NCBI GenBank assembly: GCA_934462945.1
Contig: CAKSJF010000035.1
Coordinates: 1 to 24,797, forward strand
DNA from: an uncultured Clostridia bacterium
Lineage (GTDB): Bacteria > Bacillota > Clostridia > UBA1381
DNA: 24,797 bases
Direction: 5' to 3'
Every line of letters begins with the position of its first letter. The first letter of the stretch is position 1. Under the pieces are notes generated by a model. It made no database searches and was not told the origin of the DNA. It saw only the letters and a list, made by a program, of their open reading frames with translations. Below, piece after piece: positions 15,221 to 23,052 of the stretch. A program made the position numbers and the translations under genes.

Positions 15221-17311
15221 TTATAAAAAAATTCGTACCAGACTGGTAAAAATAAAACAGCATAGCATGCCTGCCGCCGCCGGAAGAAGAAAGGAGAAAA
15301 CCGTCCATTTCCAGCTGCCGCTCTCCTTTTTTATGGTGAGGAGCGTGGTTGCACAGGGCCAGTGCATGAGGGAAAAGAGCAGGAGATTGACCGCCGTCAC
15401 CCACGTCCAGCCGTTTGCCTCCAGAACAAGCTTCATTTCGGTAAGCTGATTCATTTCCACCATATTTCCCGTACCCAGGTAGGTCATCAGAATAATCGGA
15501 ATCACAATCTCATTTGCCGGCAGACCCAATAAAAACGCAAACAGAATACATCCGTCCAGACCGATCAGTCTGCCGAGCGGATCCAACATGCCGCTGCACC
15601 AGGACAGCAGCGTCTGCTGTCCGACCGTGATATTGGCAAAGCACCAAATGAGAAGTCCTGCCGGCGCGGCAACTGCGGCGGCTCTCCCCAGAACAAACAG
15701 CGTCCGGTCGAACACGGAACGCACCAACACCCTCCCGATTCGCGGGCACCGATAAGGCGGCAGCTCCAGCGTAAAGGAGGACGGCTCTCCCCGGAGTAGC
15801 GTCCGGGACAGGAAATCCGACATGCAGAACGTCATAAAAATTCCGAACAGCACCACACAGGTTAGAATCAGCGCGCCGAAAAATCCGTTTTCCCCGGCAA
15901 AAAACATCGTGATCACCGCAATCATCATCGGAAACCGCCCGTTGCAAGGAACAAAGCAGTTGGTGAGCATAGCAATCAGCCTCTCGCGCGGAGAATCAAT
16001 AATCCGGCATCCCACCACACCGGCAGCATTGCAGCCAAATCCCATGCACATGGTCAACGCCTGTTTTCCGCAGGCACGGCATTTCTGAAACATGTGATCC
16101 AGGTTAAACGCAATCCGAGGCAGATACCCCAAATCCTCCAAAAGCGTGAAGATCGGAAAGAAGATTGCCATAGGCGGCAGCATGACCGCAACCACCCAAA
16201 AAAGCACACGGCATGCGCCAAACACCAACAAATCGGAAACGATCTCCGGTGCGCCTGATAACAGCGACAAAAGCCAGCCTTGTATTTTTTCAAACAGGGC
16301 AGACAAAAGCGCTGTCGGATAATTTGCGCCCTGGATTGTGAGCCAGAAAACAAAGCCTAACAGCGCCAGCATCACAGGGATTCCGGTCAGCCGGTTTGTT
16401 AAAAACCGGTCGATCCGCCGGTCGCGCTGATGATACCCCTGGTTCCGGCAGTGCACCACGCCATCTGCAATTTCCTCCGCCGCCAGGACAAGGCAGGAAA
16501 CAATTTCATCCTCCAAACGCTCGCCAAAGAATCCTTCTTCCTTTAACATCGCCTGTGCCTGCTCTACATAAGGGCGCATTTCGGTATGCTCCAAAAGCCA
16601 GGCATCTGCCCGGTTTTCCAAAAGCCGCAGAGCAAGCCAGCGTGCAGAAACCGTTTCTTCGTACGCAGAAAGTCTGGAAAGCAATCCGGAAACCGCCGCC
16701 TCAATCGGCTTGGTGTACGAAACGGAATAAACGTTCCTCCGGCAATCACAGGATACCACCTCCTCGATCTGATCTGCCAGACGACCCAGCCCCTTTTTGC
16801 TCCGCGCACTCGTTCCAACCACCGGCACACCCAGCCGGCAGGAGAGCGTTTTTAAATCGATCTCCATATCCTTTTTTTCCGCTTCGTCCATCAGATTGAC
16901 GCAGACGATCACGTTTGGGGTAATCTCAAGTGTTTGCAAAACCAAATTCAGATTCCGCTCCAGACAGGTTGCGTCGCACACCACCACAGCGGCATCCGCA
17001 CCGCCCCGGCAAATAAAATCCCGCGCCACTTCCTCCTCCTTTGAATGCGCCGACAAGGAATATGTACCCGGAAGATCGACCAGAATGTAGTTTTTTCCGT
17101 GATGGCAAAAAACGCCCTGCGCATTGCTGACGGTTTTTCCCGGCCAGTTTCCGGTGTGCTGTCTTAACCCGGTCAGCGCATTAAAAACAGTACTTTTTCC
17201 AACATTCGGATTCCCTGCAAGCGCAATCACCGCGTCATCCGGTGTGATTTTTTTAACCTCAAAGCCGGAATCCATCGAATGAATCCCAACTGAATCCACT
17301 GTCAAACCCAT
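15221..17311 (-). CDS. feoB: ferrous iron transport GTPase/permease FeoB
   Basis: This inner-membrane protein carries out GTP-dependent Fe(II) uptake. The 696-residue protein has an N-terminal G domain: G1 GNPNVGKST at 33-41, switch HTGNWPGKT at about 52-60, G3 DLPG at about 79-82, G4 NLMD near 131, and TSARS near G5. A helical insertion domain follows (about 190-290). The membrane part contains the two Gate-type regions, including MCMGFGCNAAGV and the late LGLPANEIVIPI segment. ATG 17311 is chosen because AGGAGG lies 7 bases upstream. About 28 residues precede the usual family start. FeoA is encoded 11 bases upstream. There is no FeoC and no clear terminator; the promoter of the tail-like gene begins 17 bases after the stop. 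Confidence 0.95.
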   Translation of the reverse strand: MGLTVDSVGIHSMDSGFEVKKITPDDAVIALAGNPNVGKSTVFNALTGLRQHTGNWPGKTVSNAQGVFCHHGKNYILVDLPGTYSLSAHSKEEEVARDFICRGGADAAVVVCDATCLERNLNLVLQTLEITPNVIVCVNLMDEAEKKDMEIDLKTLSCRLGVPVVGTSARSKKGLGRLADQIEEVVSCDCRRNVYSVSYTKPIEAAVSGLLSRLSAYEETVSARWLALRLLENRADAWLLEHTEMRPYVEQAQAMLKEEGFFGERLEDEIVSCLVLAAEEIADGVVHCRNQGYHQRDRRIDRFLTNRLTGIPVMLALLGFVFWLTIQGANYPTALLSALFEKIQGWLLSLLSGAPEIVSDLLVFGACRVLFWVVAVMLPPMAIFFPIFTLLEDLGYLPRIAFNLDHMFQKCRACGKQALTMCMGFGCNAAGVVGCRIIDSPRERLIAMLTNCFVPCNGRFPMMIAVITMFFAGENGFFGALILTCVVLFGIFMTFCMSDFLSRTLLRGEPSSFTLELPPYRCPRIGRVLVRSVFDRTLFVLGRAAAVAAPAGLLIWCFANITVGQQTLLSWCSGMLDPLGRLIGLDGCILFAFLLGLPANEIVIPIILMTYLGTGNMVEMNQLTEMKLVLEANGWTWVTAVNLLLFSLMHWPCATTLLTIKKESGSWKWTVFSFLLPAAAGMLCCFIFTSLVRIFL

Positions 17312-17322
17312 GCCATCCCCTC

Positions 17323-17559
17323 CTATCGCACACGCACAAAAATATCGCCGGCATCCTCGTTCCGGATGGCAATGACTGCACCGCGGATGCAATATGCCAT
17401 CGGATCGCCGCCGGGACTTTTTAAAACGCATTCCACACGCGTTCCCTCAATTAAACCTAAATCGCGCAGCCGCCGCCGGATTCCCGGCTTTGCCCGCAAA
17501 ACGTCCACCTCCCCGTTCTCTCCTACCTGTAGTTTTGTTAATGAACATCTATTTTCCAT
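17323..17559 (-). CDS. feoA: FeoA small SH3-like iron transport protein
   Basis: This is the cytoplasmic accessory protein of Feo ferrous iron uptake, thought to interact with the FeoB G domain. The 78-residue SH3-like protein has the family pattern KPGIRRRLRDLGLIEGTRVE followed by a basic strand and AVIAIRNEDAGDIFVRV. Of two possible starts, GTG 17571 overlaps its own GGAG, so the ATG at 17559 (GGAG 11 bases upstream) is preferred. It is the first gene of the feoAB unit and is divergent from apbE. I see no classic Fur box upstream, only the T-rich repeats described separately. Confidence 0.93.
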   Translation of the reverse strand: MENRCSLTKLQVGENGEVDVLRAKPGIRRRLRDLGLIEGTRVECVLKSPGGDPMAYCIRGAVIAIRNEDAGDIFVRVR

Positions 17560-17606
17560 AAAGCGAATCACTCCAATTTCTATTTCTTATTTTCATAATA
17601 TGTTCC

Positions 17607-17735
17607 CTCACAAAATTGGGTTCGGATTTTTATGTAAACTTTTTATTCCCTCATATTTTTGTGATTTTTCAGAAAAACTCGCTCATTTTTTTGTAAAAAG
17701 TATGTTCCGATTCCCTCATTTTTTTGTAAAACAGT
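17607..17735. repeat. T-rich direct repeats between feoA and apbE
   Basis: The block CTCAT followed by a T-run and GTAA or GTGA occurs at 17650, 17682 and 17715, with a partial copy (TTCCCTCA) ending at 17610. The last three starts are 32 and 33 bases apart, about three helical turns. Two copies begin TTCCCTCAT and one GCTCAT. They lie between the divergent feoAB and apbE genes and just upstream of the apbE -35, so they may be operators. The regulator is unknown. Confidence 0.6.
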
Positions 17736-17763
17736 TGATTTTTTTTAAATTTTCGTGTATACT
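17735..17763 (+). promoter_or_regulatory. sigma-A promoter of apbE
   Basis: TTGATT (17735-17740), a 17-base spacer and TATACT (17758-17763). The start point would be near 17770, about 39 bases before the ATG. Confidence 0.75.
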
Positions 17764-17808
17764 GTGTTATAAAAAGCGGAGCAATTATCAGAGCAGGAGG
17801 ACTTTATC

Positions 17809-18843
17809 ATGTGGAAACAGGCAGGCTTACGCGCAGCAGGGATGGCAGCAGCGGCATTGGTATTTTTATCGGCAACGTCTGCGCGCCGCGAACAAAGCTG
17901 CAAGCTGCAAATTTTTGATACATTTGACACCGTTTCGGAAATTACGGTTGTAACCTCCGGCGACGGCAACCGCATTTTAGAGGAATGCCACAAGCTGTTG
18001 CAGGAGGATGACGCGCTTTATTCTCCGACCAAAGAGGACAGCGACATTTCTAAGATCAACCGCGCAGCAGGTTCGGGCGAGGCTGTTGCGATTCATGAAC
18101 AAACAACAAAGCTTTTAGCAGAGTCGAAAAAAGCATATTTAGACACAAACGGTTTCTTTGATATTTCAGTCGGCGCACTGATAAAGGCATGGGGAATCGG
18201 AACGGATTCTGCACATGTTCCGGAGCAGGAGGAGCTGACGCAAGCGCTGCATTTAACCGGCTTAGACGCGCTCACCCTGGACGAAAATGCAAACACCGCC
18301 ACCCTTGCAAAGTCCGGACAGCGGTTGGATTTAGGCGGCATTGCCAAGGGCGCGGCAACAGAAGATCTCCTTGCACTCCTGAAAAAAGAGGGCATCAGCT
18401 CTGCACTCATTAATCTGGGCGGCAACACCTATGCTCTCGGAACGCGCCCGGACAAATCGGCATGGGAAATCGGTATTCAGGATCCGTCCGACCCGGATTC
18501 TTTAATCGGAACGCTCCAGGTTTACAACAAGGCTGTGATCACCTCCGGCAGCTATCAGCGGTATTTTGAGGAAAACGGTGTGCGCTATCACCACATTCTG
18601 AATCCCTACACCGGCATGCCCTCCAAAAGCGGACTGCTTTCGGTGACCGTTATTTCAGCCGATCCGTCCGAGGCGGATATGCTCTCCACAGCATGCTTTC
18701 TCTTAGGCTATAGCGAAAGTCAGGCGCTTTTAAAGGAGTTTGGGGCAGATGCCGTTTTTGTGACCGAAGATCAGACGGTATACTATAGCGCCGGTCTATC
18801 CCTCTCCTACGAGAACGAAAATTATTCCTATCAGACATTTTAG
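17809..18843 (+). CDS. apbE: FAD:protein FMN transferase (ApbE)
   Basis: This enzyme attaches FMN covalently to a Thr/Ser of target flavoproteins (for example RNF/NQR subunits) on the outer side of the membrane. The 344-residue protein has an N-terminal hydrophobic segment (about 8-24) that acts as a signal or anchor; no lipobox cysteine is seen. ApbE motifs are FDTFDTVSEI (36-45), LDLGGIAKGAATEDL (173-187), INLGGNTYALG (201-211), AVITSGSYQRYF (242-253), HHILNPYTGMPS (261-272) and EADMLSTACFLLG (288-300). The ATG has AGGAGG 8 bases upstream. It is divergent from feoAB across a repeat-bearing intergenic region, hinting at shared iron- or redox-linked control. Its flavoprotein target is not in the window. 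Confidence 0.93.
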   Translation: MWKQAGLRAAGMAAAALVFLSATSARREQSCKLQIFDTFDTVSEITVVTSGDGNRILEECHKLLQEDDALYSPTKEDSDISKINRAAGSGEAVAIHEQTTKLLAESKKAYLDTNGFFDISVGALIKAWGIGTDSAHVPEQEELTQALHLTGLDALTLDENANTATLAKSGQRLDLGGIAKGAATEDLLALLKKEGISSALINLGGNTYALGTRPDKSAWEIGIQDPSDPDSLIGTLQVYNKAVITSGSYQRYFEENGVRYHHILNPYTGMPSKSGLLSVTVISADPSEADMLSTACFLLGYSESQALLKEFGADAVFVTEDQTVYYSAGLSLSYENENYSYQTF

Positions 18844-18853
18844 TACATCCCCT

Positions 18854-18867
18854 CCGGAAAGTTCCGG
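18854..18867 (+). terminator. weak hairpin after apbE
   Basis: CCGGAAAGTTCCGG forms a 5-bp stem with a four-base loop 11 bases after the apbE stop. Only a broken T-run follows, so termination would be partial at best, and apbE-sigK read-through is possible. Confidence 0.3.
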
Positions 18868-18920
18868 CAGGTTTCTTCATATAAATAGCATAGCTTGTTT
18901 TTATGGAGAGGATGAGAAAA

Positions 18921-19616
18921 ATGTTATCGCTTTTTTGGAGACTTTTAGAACAGCTGTGGTTTCTTGCCGGATATATTGCAAGCGGCAACGCATTTCCAAA
19001 GCCGCTTTCCCCCAAGGAGGAACGCGAGTGCTTACAGAAAATGCAGGAGGGTGACGCTGCGGCGCGAAACCGGCTGGTGGAACACAATCTGCGGCTTGTG
19101 GCGCATATTGCAAAAAAATACAGTAATGAAAACAACGCGGAGGATCTGATTTCGATTGGCACAATCGGTCTGATCAAGGGAATCAACACCTTTAACCCGG
19201 AGAAAAATTCCAGGCTTGTGACCTATATTGCGCGCTGCATCGAAAACGAGATTCTGATGAGCCTGCGCGCAGAGAAGAAAACAAACGGCGATATTTCCAT
19301 GGAGGAAACCATTGGAACGGACAAAGAGGGAAACAGCATGACCCTCTCCGACATTCTCCCCTCCGGCGACGAGGATATCGGAGATCTGATTTCTGCAAAA
19401 TTCGACGCACAGGTACTCCATCAGGTGATGAAAAAGGTATTAAAAAAAAGCGAGTACGACATTCTCTGCTGGCGGTACGGACTGCATAACCACAAGCGCA
19501 AAACCCAAAAGGAGGTTGCAGATCTTCTCGGCATTTCACGCTCCTATGTCTCCCGGATTGAAAAAAAGGCAATCGGAAAGCTTTATGAAGTGATGAAAGA
19601 TATGAATATTCAGTAG
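18921..19616 (+). CDS. sigK: sporulation sigma factor, pro-sigma-K type
   Basis: This is a late mother-cell sigma factor that drives coat and spore-maturation genes. The 231-residue protein has the SigK hallmark NAFPKPLS (23-30), the EHNLRLVAHIAKKY and AEDLISIGTIGLIKGI region-2 blocks, CIENEILMSLRAEKKT, and a region-4 helix-turn-helix TQKEVADLLGISRSYVSRI. The hydrophobic N-terminus (MLSLFWRLLEQLWFLAG) aligns with the Bacillus pro-sequence, which is cut off by a membrane protease before Tyr. By analogy, processing here would be after about Gly17. ATG 18921 is chosen because GGAGAGG lies 9 bases upstream. Earlier in-frame ATGs overlap that site. The gene is continuous, not split by a skin-type element, and ends in a strong terminator. 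SigE is less likely because its start and EALPPPLS block differ. Confidence 0.93.
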   Translation: MLSLFWRLLEQLWFLAGYIASGNAFPKPLSPKEERECLQKMQEGDAAARNRLVEHNLRLVAHIAKKYSNENNAEDLISIGTIGLIKGINTFNPEKNSRLVTYIARCIENEILMSLRAEKKTNGDISMEETIGTDKEGNSMTLSDILPSGDEDIGDLISAKFDAQVLHQVMKKVLKKSEYDILCWRYGLHNHKRKTQKEVADLLGISRSYVSRIEKKAIGKLYEVMKDMNIQ

Positions 19617-19619
19617 ATC

Positions 19620-19663
19620 TTGCTGAAAAAAGCGGTTTTTTTGCTTTTTTCAGCAATTTTTTT
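19620..19663 (+). terminator. strong Rho-independent terminator after sigK
   Basis: TTGCTGAAAAAAGC (19620-19633) pairs perfectly with GCTTTTTTCAGCAA (19643-19656), a 14-bp stem with a 9-base loop, followed by seven T. Confidence 0.95.
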
Positions 19664-19671
19664 AAAAAAAC

Positions 19672-19702
19672 TCTTCCATTTTTGAAAAGAGTGTGTTATA
19701 AT
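19672..19702 (+). promoter_or_regulatory. extended -10 promoter with inverted repeat, upstream of the symporter gene
   Basis: A perfect TATAAT (19697-19702) is preceded by TGT, an extended -10. No good -35 is seen at 17 bases. Just upstream, ACTCTT and AAGAGT form an inverted repeat across an 11-base AT-rich centre, in the place expected for an operator. The start point would be near 19709. Confidence 0.6.
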
Positions 19703-19709
19703 ATGTTTT

Positions 19710-19781
19710 ATAAGGGTTTTTGTAGCTCTCTTATGTATGTAGTGGACGAAAGTCCGGTAGAATCCGCAAGCGTTTTGCGGA
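19710..19781 (+). other. three-hairpin leader of the symporter-ligase-ior transcript
   Basis: Three consecutive stems are visible: ATAAGGG with CTCTTAT (19710-19734), GGAC-GAAA-GTCC (19744-19755), and TCCGCAA with TTGCGGA (19763-19781). They fill the leader between the predicted start point and the gene. No terminator is formed, and I do not recognise a known riboswitch class. A regulatory role is only a suggestion. Confidence 0.45.
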
Positions 19782-19825
19782 ATAAGTAAAAATTTATTTG
19801 TATCATGGAAGGATGGTAGAGAAAC

Positions 19826-21358
19826 ATGGAAAAACTACATCAAATTCAGTCATTAACAATGGCTGCGCTCGTCTTATTTTCGGTTCTTATGGTAGGGATA
19901 GGAATTTATAGCTACCGCAAAACGAAAACTATGGACGGCTTTTTATTAGGCGGAAGAAATATCGGCGCGTGGGTATCCGCATTTGCATACGGAACGTCCT
20001 ATTTCTCGGCAGTTATTTTTATCGGCTATGCCGGAAAGCACGGCTGGGATATCGGAATCGGCAGTATCTGGATTGGCGTTGGAAATGCAGTGTTAGGCTG
20101 TATGCTTGCCTGGCTGCTGTTAGCCAAGCGGACAAGAAGCATGACGCATACACTTTCTGCAAAAACCATGCCGGAATTTTTTGAATCAAGATTTCAGTCT
20201 AAGGGCATGAAAATTTTTGCCGCATTGGTAATCTTCATCTTCTTAGTGCCGTACTCCGCAGCAGTATACAAAGGACTGGGTTCGATGTTTAACACGATTT
20301 TCCCGTCTGTATCGGTGAATTACTGCATGCTGATTATCGCAGTTCTAACGGCGATTTACCTTGTTCTGGGCGGCTATGTTGCCACCGCTTACACCGACTT
20401 TGTACAGGGAATTATCATGATTTTAGGTGTATTTGCAATGGTATTTGCAGTGTTTAAAACCGACGCTGTCGGCGGACTTTCCGAGGGTTTTGCCCGGCTT
20501 TCCCAGATTGCCGATAACGGCGACGGCATCACCGGCGCGGCATTGGTACATCCCTTTGGCGGCATGAACTGGAAATTTCTTTGCATAAACATTCTCTTAA
20601 CAAGCTTCGGAACATGGGGACTGCCGCAGATGGTGACAAAATATTATGCCATCCGCGACGAAAAGTCCATTAAGCAGGCAACTGTAATTTCCACAGCATT
20701 CTGCATGATTATCGGTTGCGGTGCATACTTAATCGGTTCTCTTTCCCGGCTTGTTCTGCAAAACCAACTCCCGGAGGGCGGCAAGGACTTTGTCATTCCC
20801 TCTATGCTGATTGAGGCATTAGGAAAGCATTCCTCCACAATGGTGATTTTAGCAGTGATTATGGTGCTGCTGCTTTCCGCGTCGATGTCAACGCTGGCAT
20901 CGGTGGTTTTAACCTCCGCGTCTGCCGTATCGGTTGACCTTTTGCCGGAAGTGAAAAAAGTAAAAAATGAAAAAAATCAGGTGCGCGTCACAAGAGCGCT
21001 CTGTTTCCTCTTTGTTGCACTTTCTTACCTGTTTGCAACGATGAACTTTACAATTATCGTAAATATTATGTCTTTCTCCTGGGGTGTTGTCTCCGGCTGC
21101 TTTATCGGTGCATACATCTGGGGCATCTACTCCAAACGGACAACAACAGTGGGCGCATGGGCAGGCATGATTGCCGGAATTTTGACCGTTGCACTGCCAA
21201 CTATCGTGATTACCGTAACCTCCGGCTTTTCTGCCGCAGTCTCCAAATCTCCGGAGCTGGGTGTATTAGCTATGGCGGTTTCCTTGATTGTTGTTCCGGT
21301 GGTAAGCCGGTTTACAAAACCAATGCCAAGAGAGGCGCTGGAAAAGATCTTTAAGTAA
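19826..21358 (+). CDS. sodium:solute symporter (SSS family)
   Basis: This 510-residue integral membrane protein has about 13 hydrophobic segments and the SSS-family pattern. An N-terminal helix is followed by FLLGGRNIGAWVSAFAYGTS and FIGYAGKHGWDIG (about 40-85), with VATAYTDFVQGIIMILG (about 180-200) as the family signature region. The family uses the sodium gradient to import sugars, amino acids, acids or vitamins. The substrate is not readable from sequence. The downstream acyl-CoA synthetase and IOR suggest a carboxylic acid such as an arylacetate. The start at 19826 is 12 bases after AAGGA. The synthetase begins 15 bases after its stop, so both are co-transcribed. Confidence 0.9.
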   Translation: MEKLHQIQSLTMAALVLFSVLMVGIGIYSYRKTKTMDGFLLGGRNIGAWVSAFAYGTSYFSAVIFIGYAGKHGWDIGIGSIWIGVGNAVLGCMLAWLLLAKRTRSMTHTLSAKTMPEFFESRFQSKGMKIFAALVIFIFLVPYSAAVYKGLGSMFNTIFPSVSVNYCMLIIAVLTAIYLVLGGYVATAYTDFVQGIIMILGVFAMVFAVFKTDAVGGLSEGFARLSQIADNGDGITGAALVHPFGGMNWKFLCINILLTSFGTWGLPQMVTKYYAIRDEKSIKQATVISTAFCMIIGCGAYLIGSLSRLVLQNQLPEGGKDFVIPSMLIEALGKHSSTMVILAVIMVLLLSASMSTLASVVLTSASAVSVDLLPEVKKVKNEKNQVRVTRALCFLFVALSYLFATMNFTIIVNIMSFSWGVVSGCFIGAYIWGIYSKRTTTVGAWAGMIAGILTVALPTIVITVTSGFSAAVSKSPELGVLAMAVSLIVVPVVSRFTKPMPREALEKIFK

Positions 21359-21373
21359 GGAAGGGAACAAAAC

Positions 21374-23008
21374 ATGCCGATTACAGAATTATTGGAAAGA
21401 AACGCGCGCGAATACCCGGACGAGGTCAGCTTAGTGGAATTAAATCCGCAGCTGATGGAAAAAAGCAAGGTAACCTGGCGCGAATATGCCTTGATCGAAA
21501 CGGTCAACGCAAAAAAAACAAGACAGGAAATGACCTGGTCTGAATTTAACAAAAAAGCAAACCGCTTTGCAAACCTGCTCTTAAGCCGCGGCATTAAAAA
21601 GGGCGACAAGGTTGCAATTCTTCTGATGAACTGCATTGAGTGGCTGCCGATCTATTTCGGCGCGCTCAAGGCAGGCGCGCTTGCCGTTCCGCTGAACTAC
21701 CGCTACACAGCGCAGGAAATTAAATATTGTGTGGAATTAGCAGAATCAGACGTTCTGATCTTCGGAGCAGAATTTATCGGACGTGTGGAGGAAATCTGCG
21801 AACGCTTACCGAATGTCAAGCAGCTGTTTTATGTCGGCGAGGATTGCCCGACCTTTGCAGAAAGCTATGACATCTTAGTAAACTATTGCAGTTCCAAAAC
21901 ACCGGACGTTCCACTGACGGATGAGGATCATGCGGCAATCTATTTCTCCTCCGGCACAACCGGCTTTCCGAAAGCGATTCTGCACAACCATCAAAGCCTG
22001 ATGCATGCGGCAAAGGTGGAACAAAACCATCACGGACAGACAAGAGAGGATGTCTTTTTATGCATTCCTCCGCTTTACCACACCGGCGCAAAAATGCACT
22101 GGTTCGGAAGTCTGATTTCCGCATCCCGTGCAGTCCTGTTAAAGGGCGTCAAGCCGGAATGGATTTTGCAGGCAGTTTCGGAGGAACACTGCACAATCGT
22201 CTGGCTTTTAGTACCCTGGGCACAGGATATTTTAGACGCGATTGACAGCGGCGAGGTACGGCTTGAAAATTATCATCTGGAGCAGTGGCGCTTAATGCAT
22301 ATCGGCGCACAGCCTGTTCCCCCCAGTCTGATTAAGCGTTGGAAAAAGGTATTTCCAAACCACCAGTACGACACAAACTACGGTCTGAGCGAATCAATCG
22401 GACCTGGCTGCGTACACCTGGGAGTAGAAAATATCGACAAGGTCGGCGCAATCGGAAAAAGCGGTTACGGCTGGGAAACAAAAATTGTAGATGAAAATCA
22501 CAATCCGGTAAAACAGGGCGAAGTCGGCGAGTTAGCTGTAAAAGGCCCTGGTGTGATGCTTTGTTACTATAATGATGAAAAAGCAACCGACGAGGTTTTA
22601 TCGGATGGCTGGCTCTATACCGGCGATATGGCGCAGGAAGATCCGGACGGATTTATCTATCTGGTGGATCGGAAAAAGGATGTCATCATTTCGGGCGGCG
22701 AAAATCTCTACCCGGTTCAGATTGAGGACTTTTTACGAAAAAACGATAAGATCAAGGACGTTGCCGTCATTGGTCTGCCGGATGAGCGCTTAGGCGAGAT
22801 TGCCGCGGCAATTATTGAATTAAAACCGGATGTCTCCTGCACCGAGCAGGAAATTATGGATTTCTGCATGGAGCTGCCGCGCTATAAGCGTCCGCACAAG
22901 ATTATCTTTGCAGACGTTCCCCGGAATCCGACCGGAAAAATCGAAAAACCGAAGCTCCGGGAAATCTATTGCGGAGAAAGCCTGGTTGCCGCACAGATTC
23001 ATCGCTAA
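21374..23008 (+). CDS. AMP-forming acyl-CoA synthetase (ANL superfamily)
   Basis: This ligase activates a carboxylic acid to its CoA thioester by way of an acyl-adenylate. The 544-residue protein has all core motifs: the P-loop-like A3 YFSSGTTGFPKA at 190-201, YGLSE at 336-340, YTGD at 415-418, RKKDVIISGGENLYP at 433-447 and the C-terminal catalytic lysine in NPTGKIEKPK (Lys522). The form resembles medium/long-chain or aryl acid ligases more than PaaK-type phenylacetate ligases. A short insert near residues 28-50 precedes the first core strand. It lies between the symporter and iorA, which makes an imported acid or an IOR product/substrate its likely partner. The acid itself is unknown. Confidence 0.92.
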   Translation: MPITELLERNAREYPDEVSLVELNPQLMEKSKVTWREYALIETVNAKKTRQEMTWSEFNKKANRFANLLLSRGIKKGDKVAILLMNCIEWLPIYFGALKAGALAVPLNYRYTAQEIKYCVELAESDVLIFGAEFIGRVEEICERLPNVKQLFYVGEDCPTFAESYDILVNYCSSKTPDVPLTDEDHAAIYFSSGTTGFPKAILHNHQSLMHAAKVEQNHHGQTREDVFLCIPPLYHTGAKMHWFGSLISASRAVLLKGVKPEWILQAVSEEHCTIVWLLVPWAQDILDAIDSGEVRLENYHLEQWRLMHIGAQPVPPSLIKRWKKVFPNHQYDTNYGLSESIGPGCVHLGVENIDKVGAIGKSGYGWETKIVDENHNPVKQGEVGELAVKGPGVMLCYYNDEKATDEVLSDGWLYTGDMAQEDPDGFIYLVDRKKDVIISGGENLYPVQIEDFLRKNDKIKDVAVIGLPDERLGEIAAAIIELKPDVSCTEQEIMDFCMELPRYKRPHKIIFADVPRNPTGKIEKPKLREIYCGESLVAAQIHR

Positions 23009-23052
23009 AAAACAAAAAATGTTTGATTGATTGGTGGAAAGGATTAAGGATT

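Noticed and set aside
17607..17735. CRISPR array
   Set aside because: Copies are short, imperfect and T-rich, spaced at 32-33 bases including the repeat, and lack conserved spacers and cas genes.
17366..17953. 195-residue plus-strand frame spanning feoA, the intergenic region and the apbE start
   Set aside because: It runs through the promoter and repeats and overlaps two well-supported genes, and its translation of T-rich DNA looks random.
18879..18897. Sigma-E or sigma-K dependent promoter for sigK (CATATAAA or CATAGCTT)
   Set aside because: The -10-like elements match only partly and no convincing -35 lies at 14-15 bases, although such control is expected from biology.
18650..19189. Minus-strand frame of 179 residues opposite apbE and sigK
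   Set aside because: It is the complement of two clear genes, with no domain or start signal.
19744..19757. RNase P RNA-like GAAAGTCCGG
   Set aside because: Only this short string matches. The rest of the conserved RNase P core and the required length of several hundred bases are absent.
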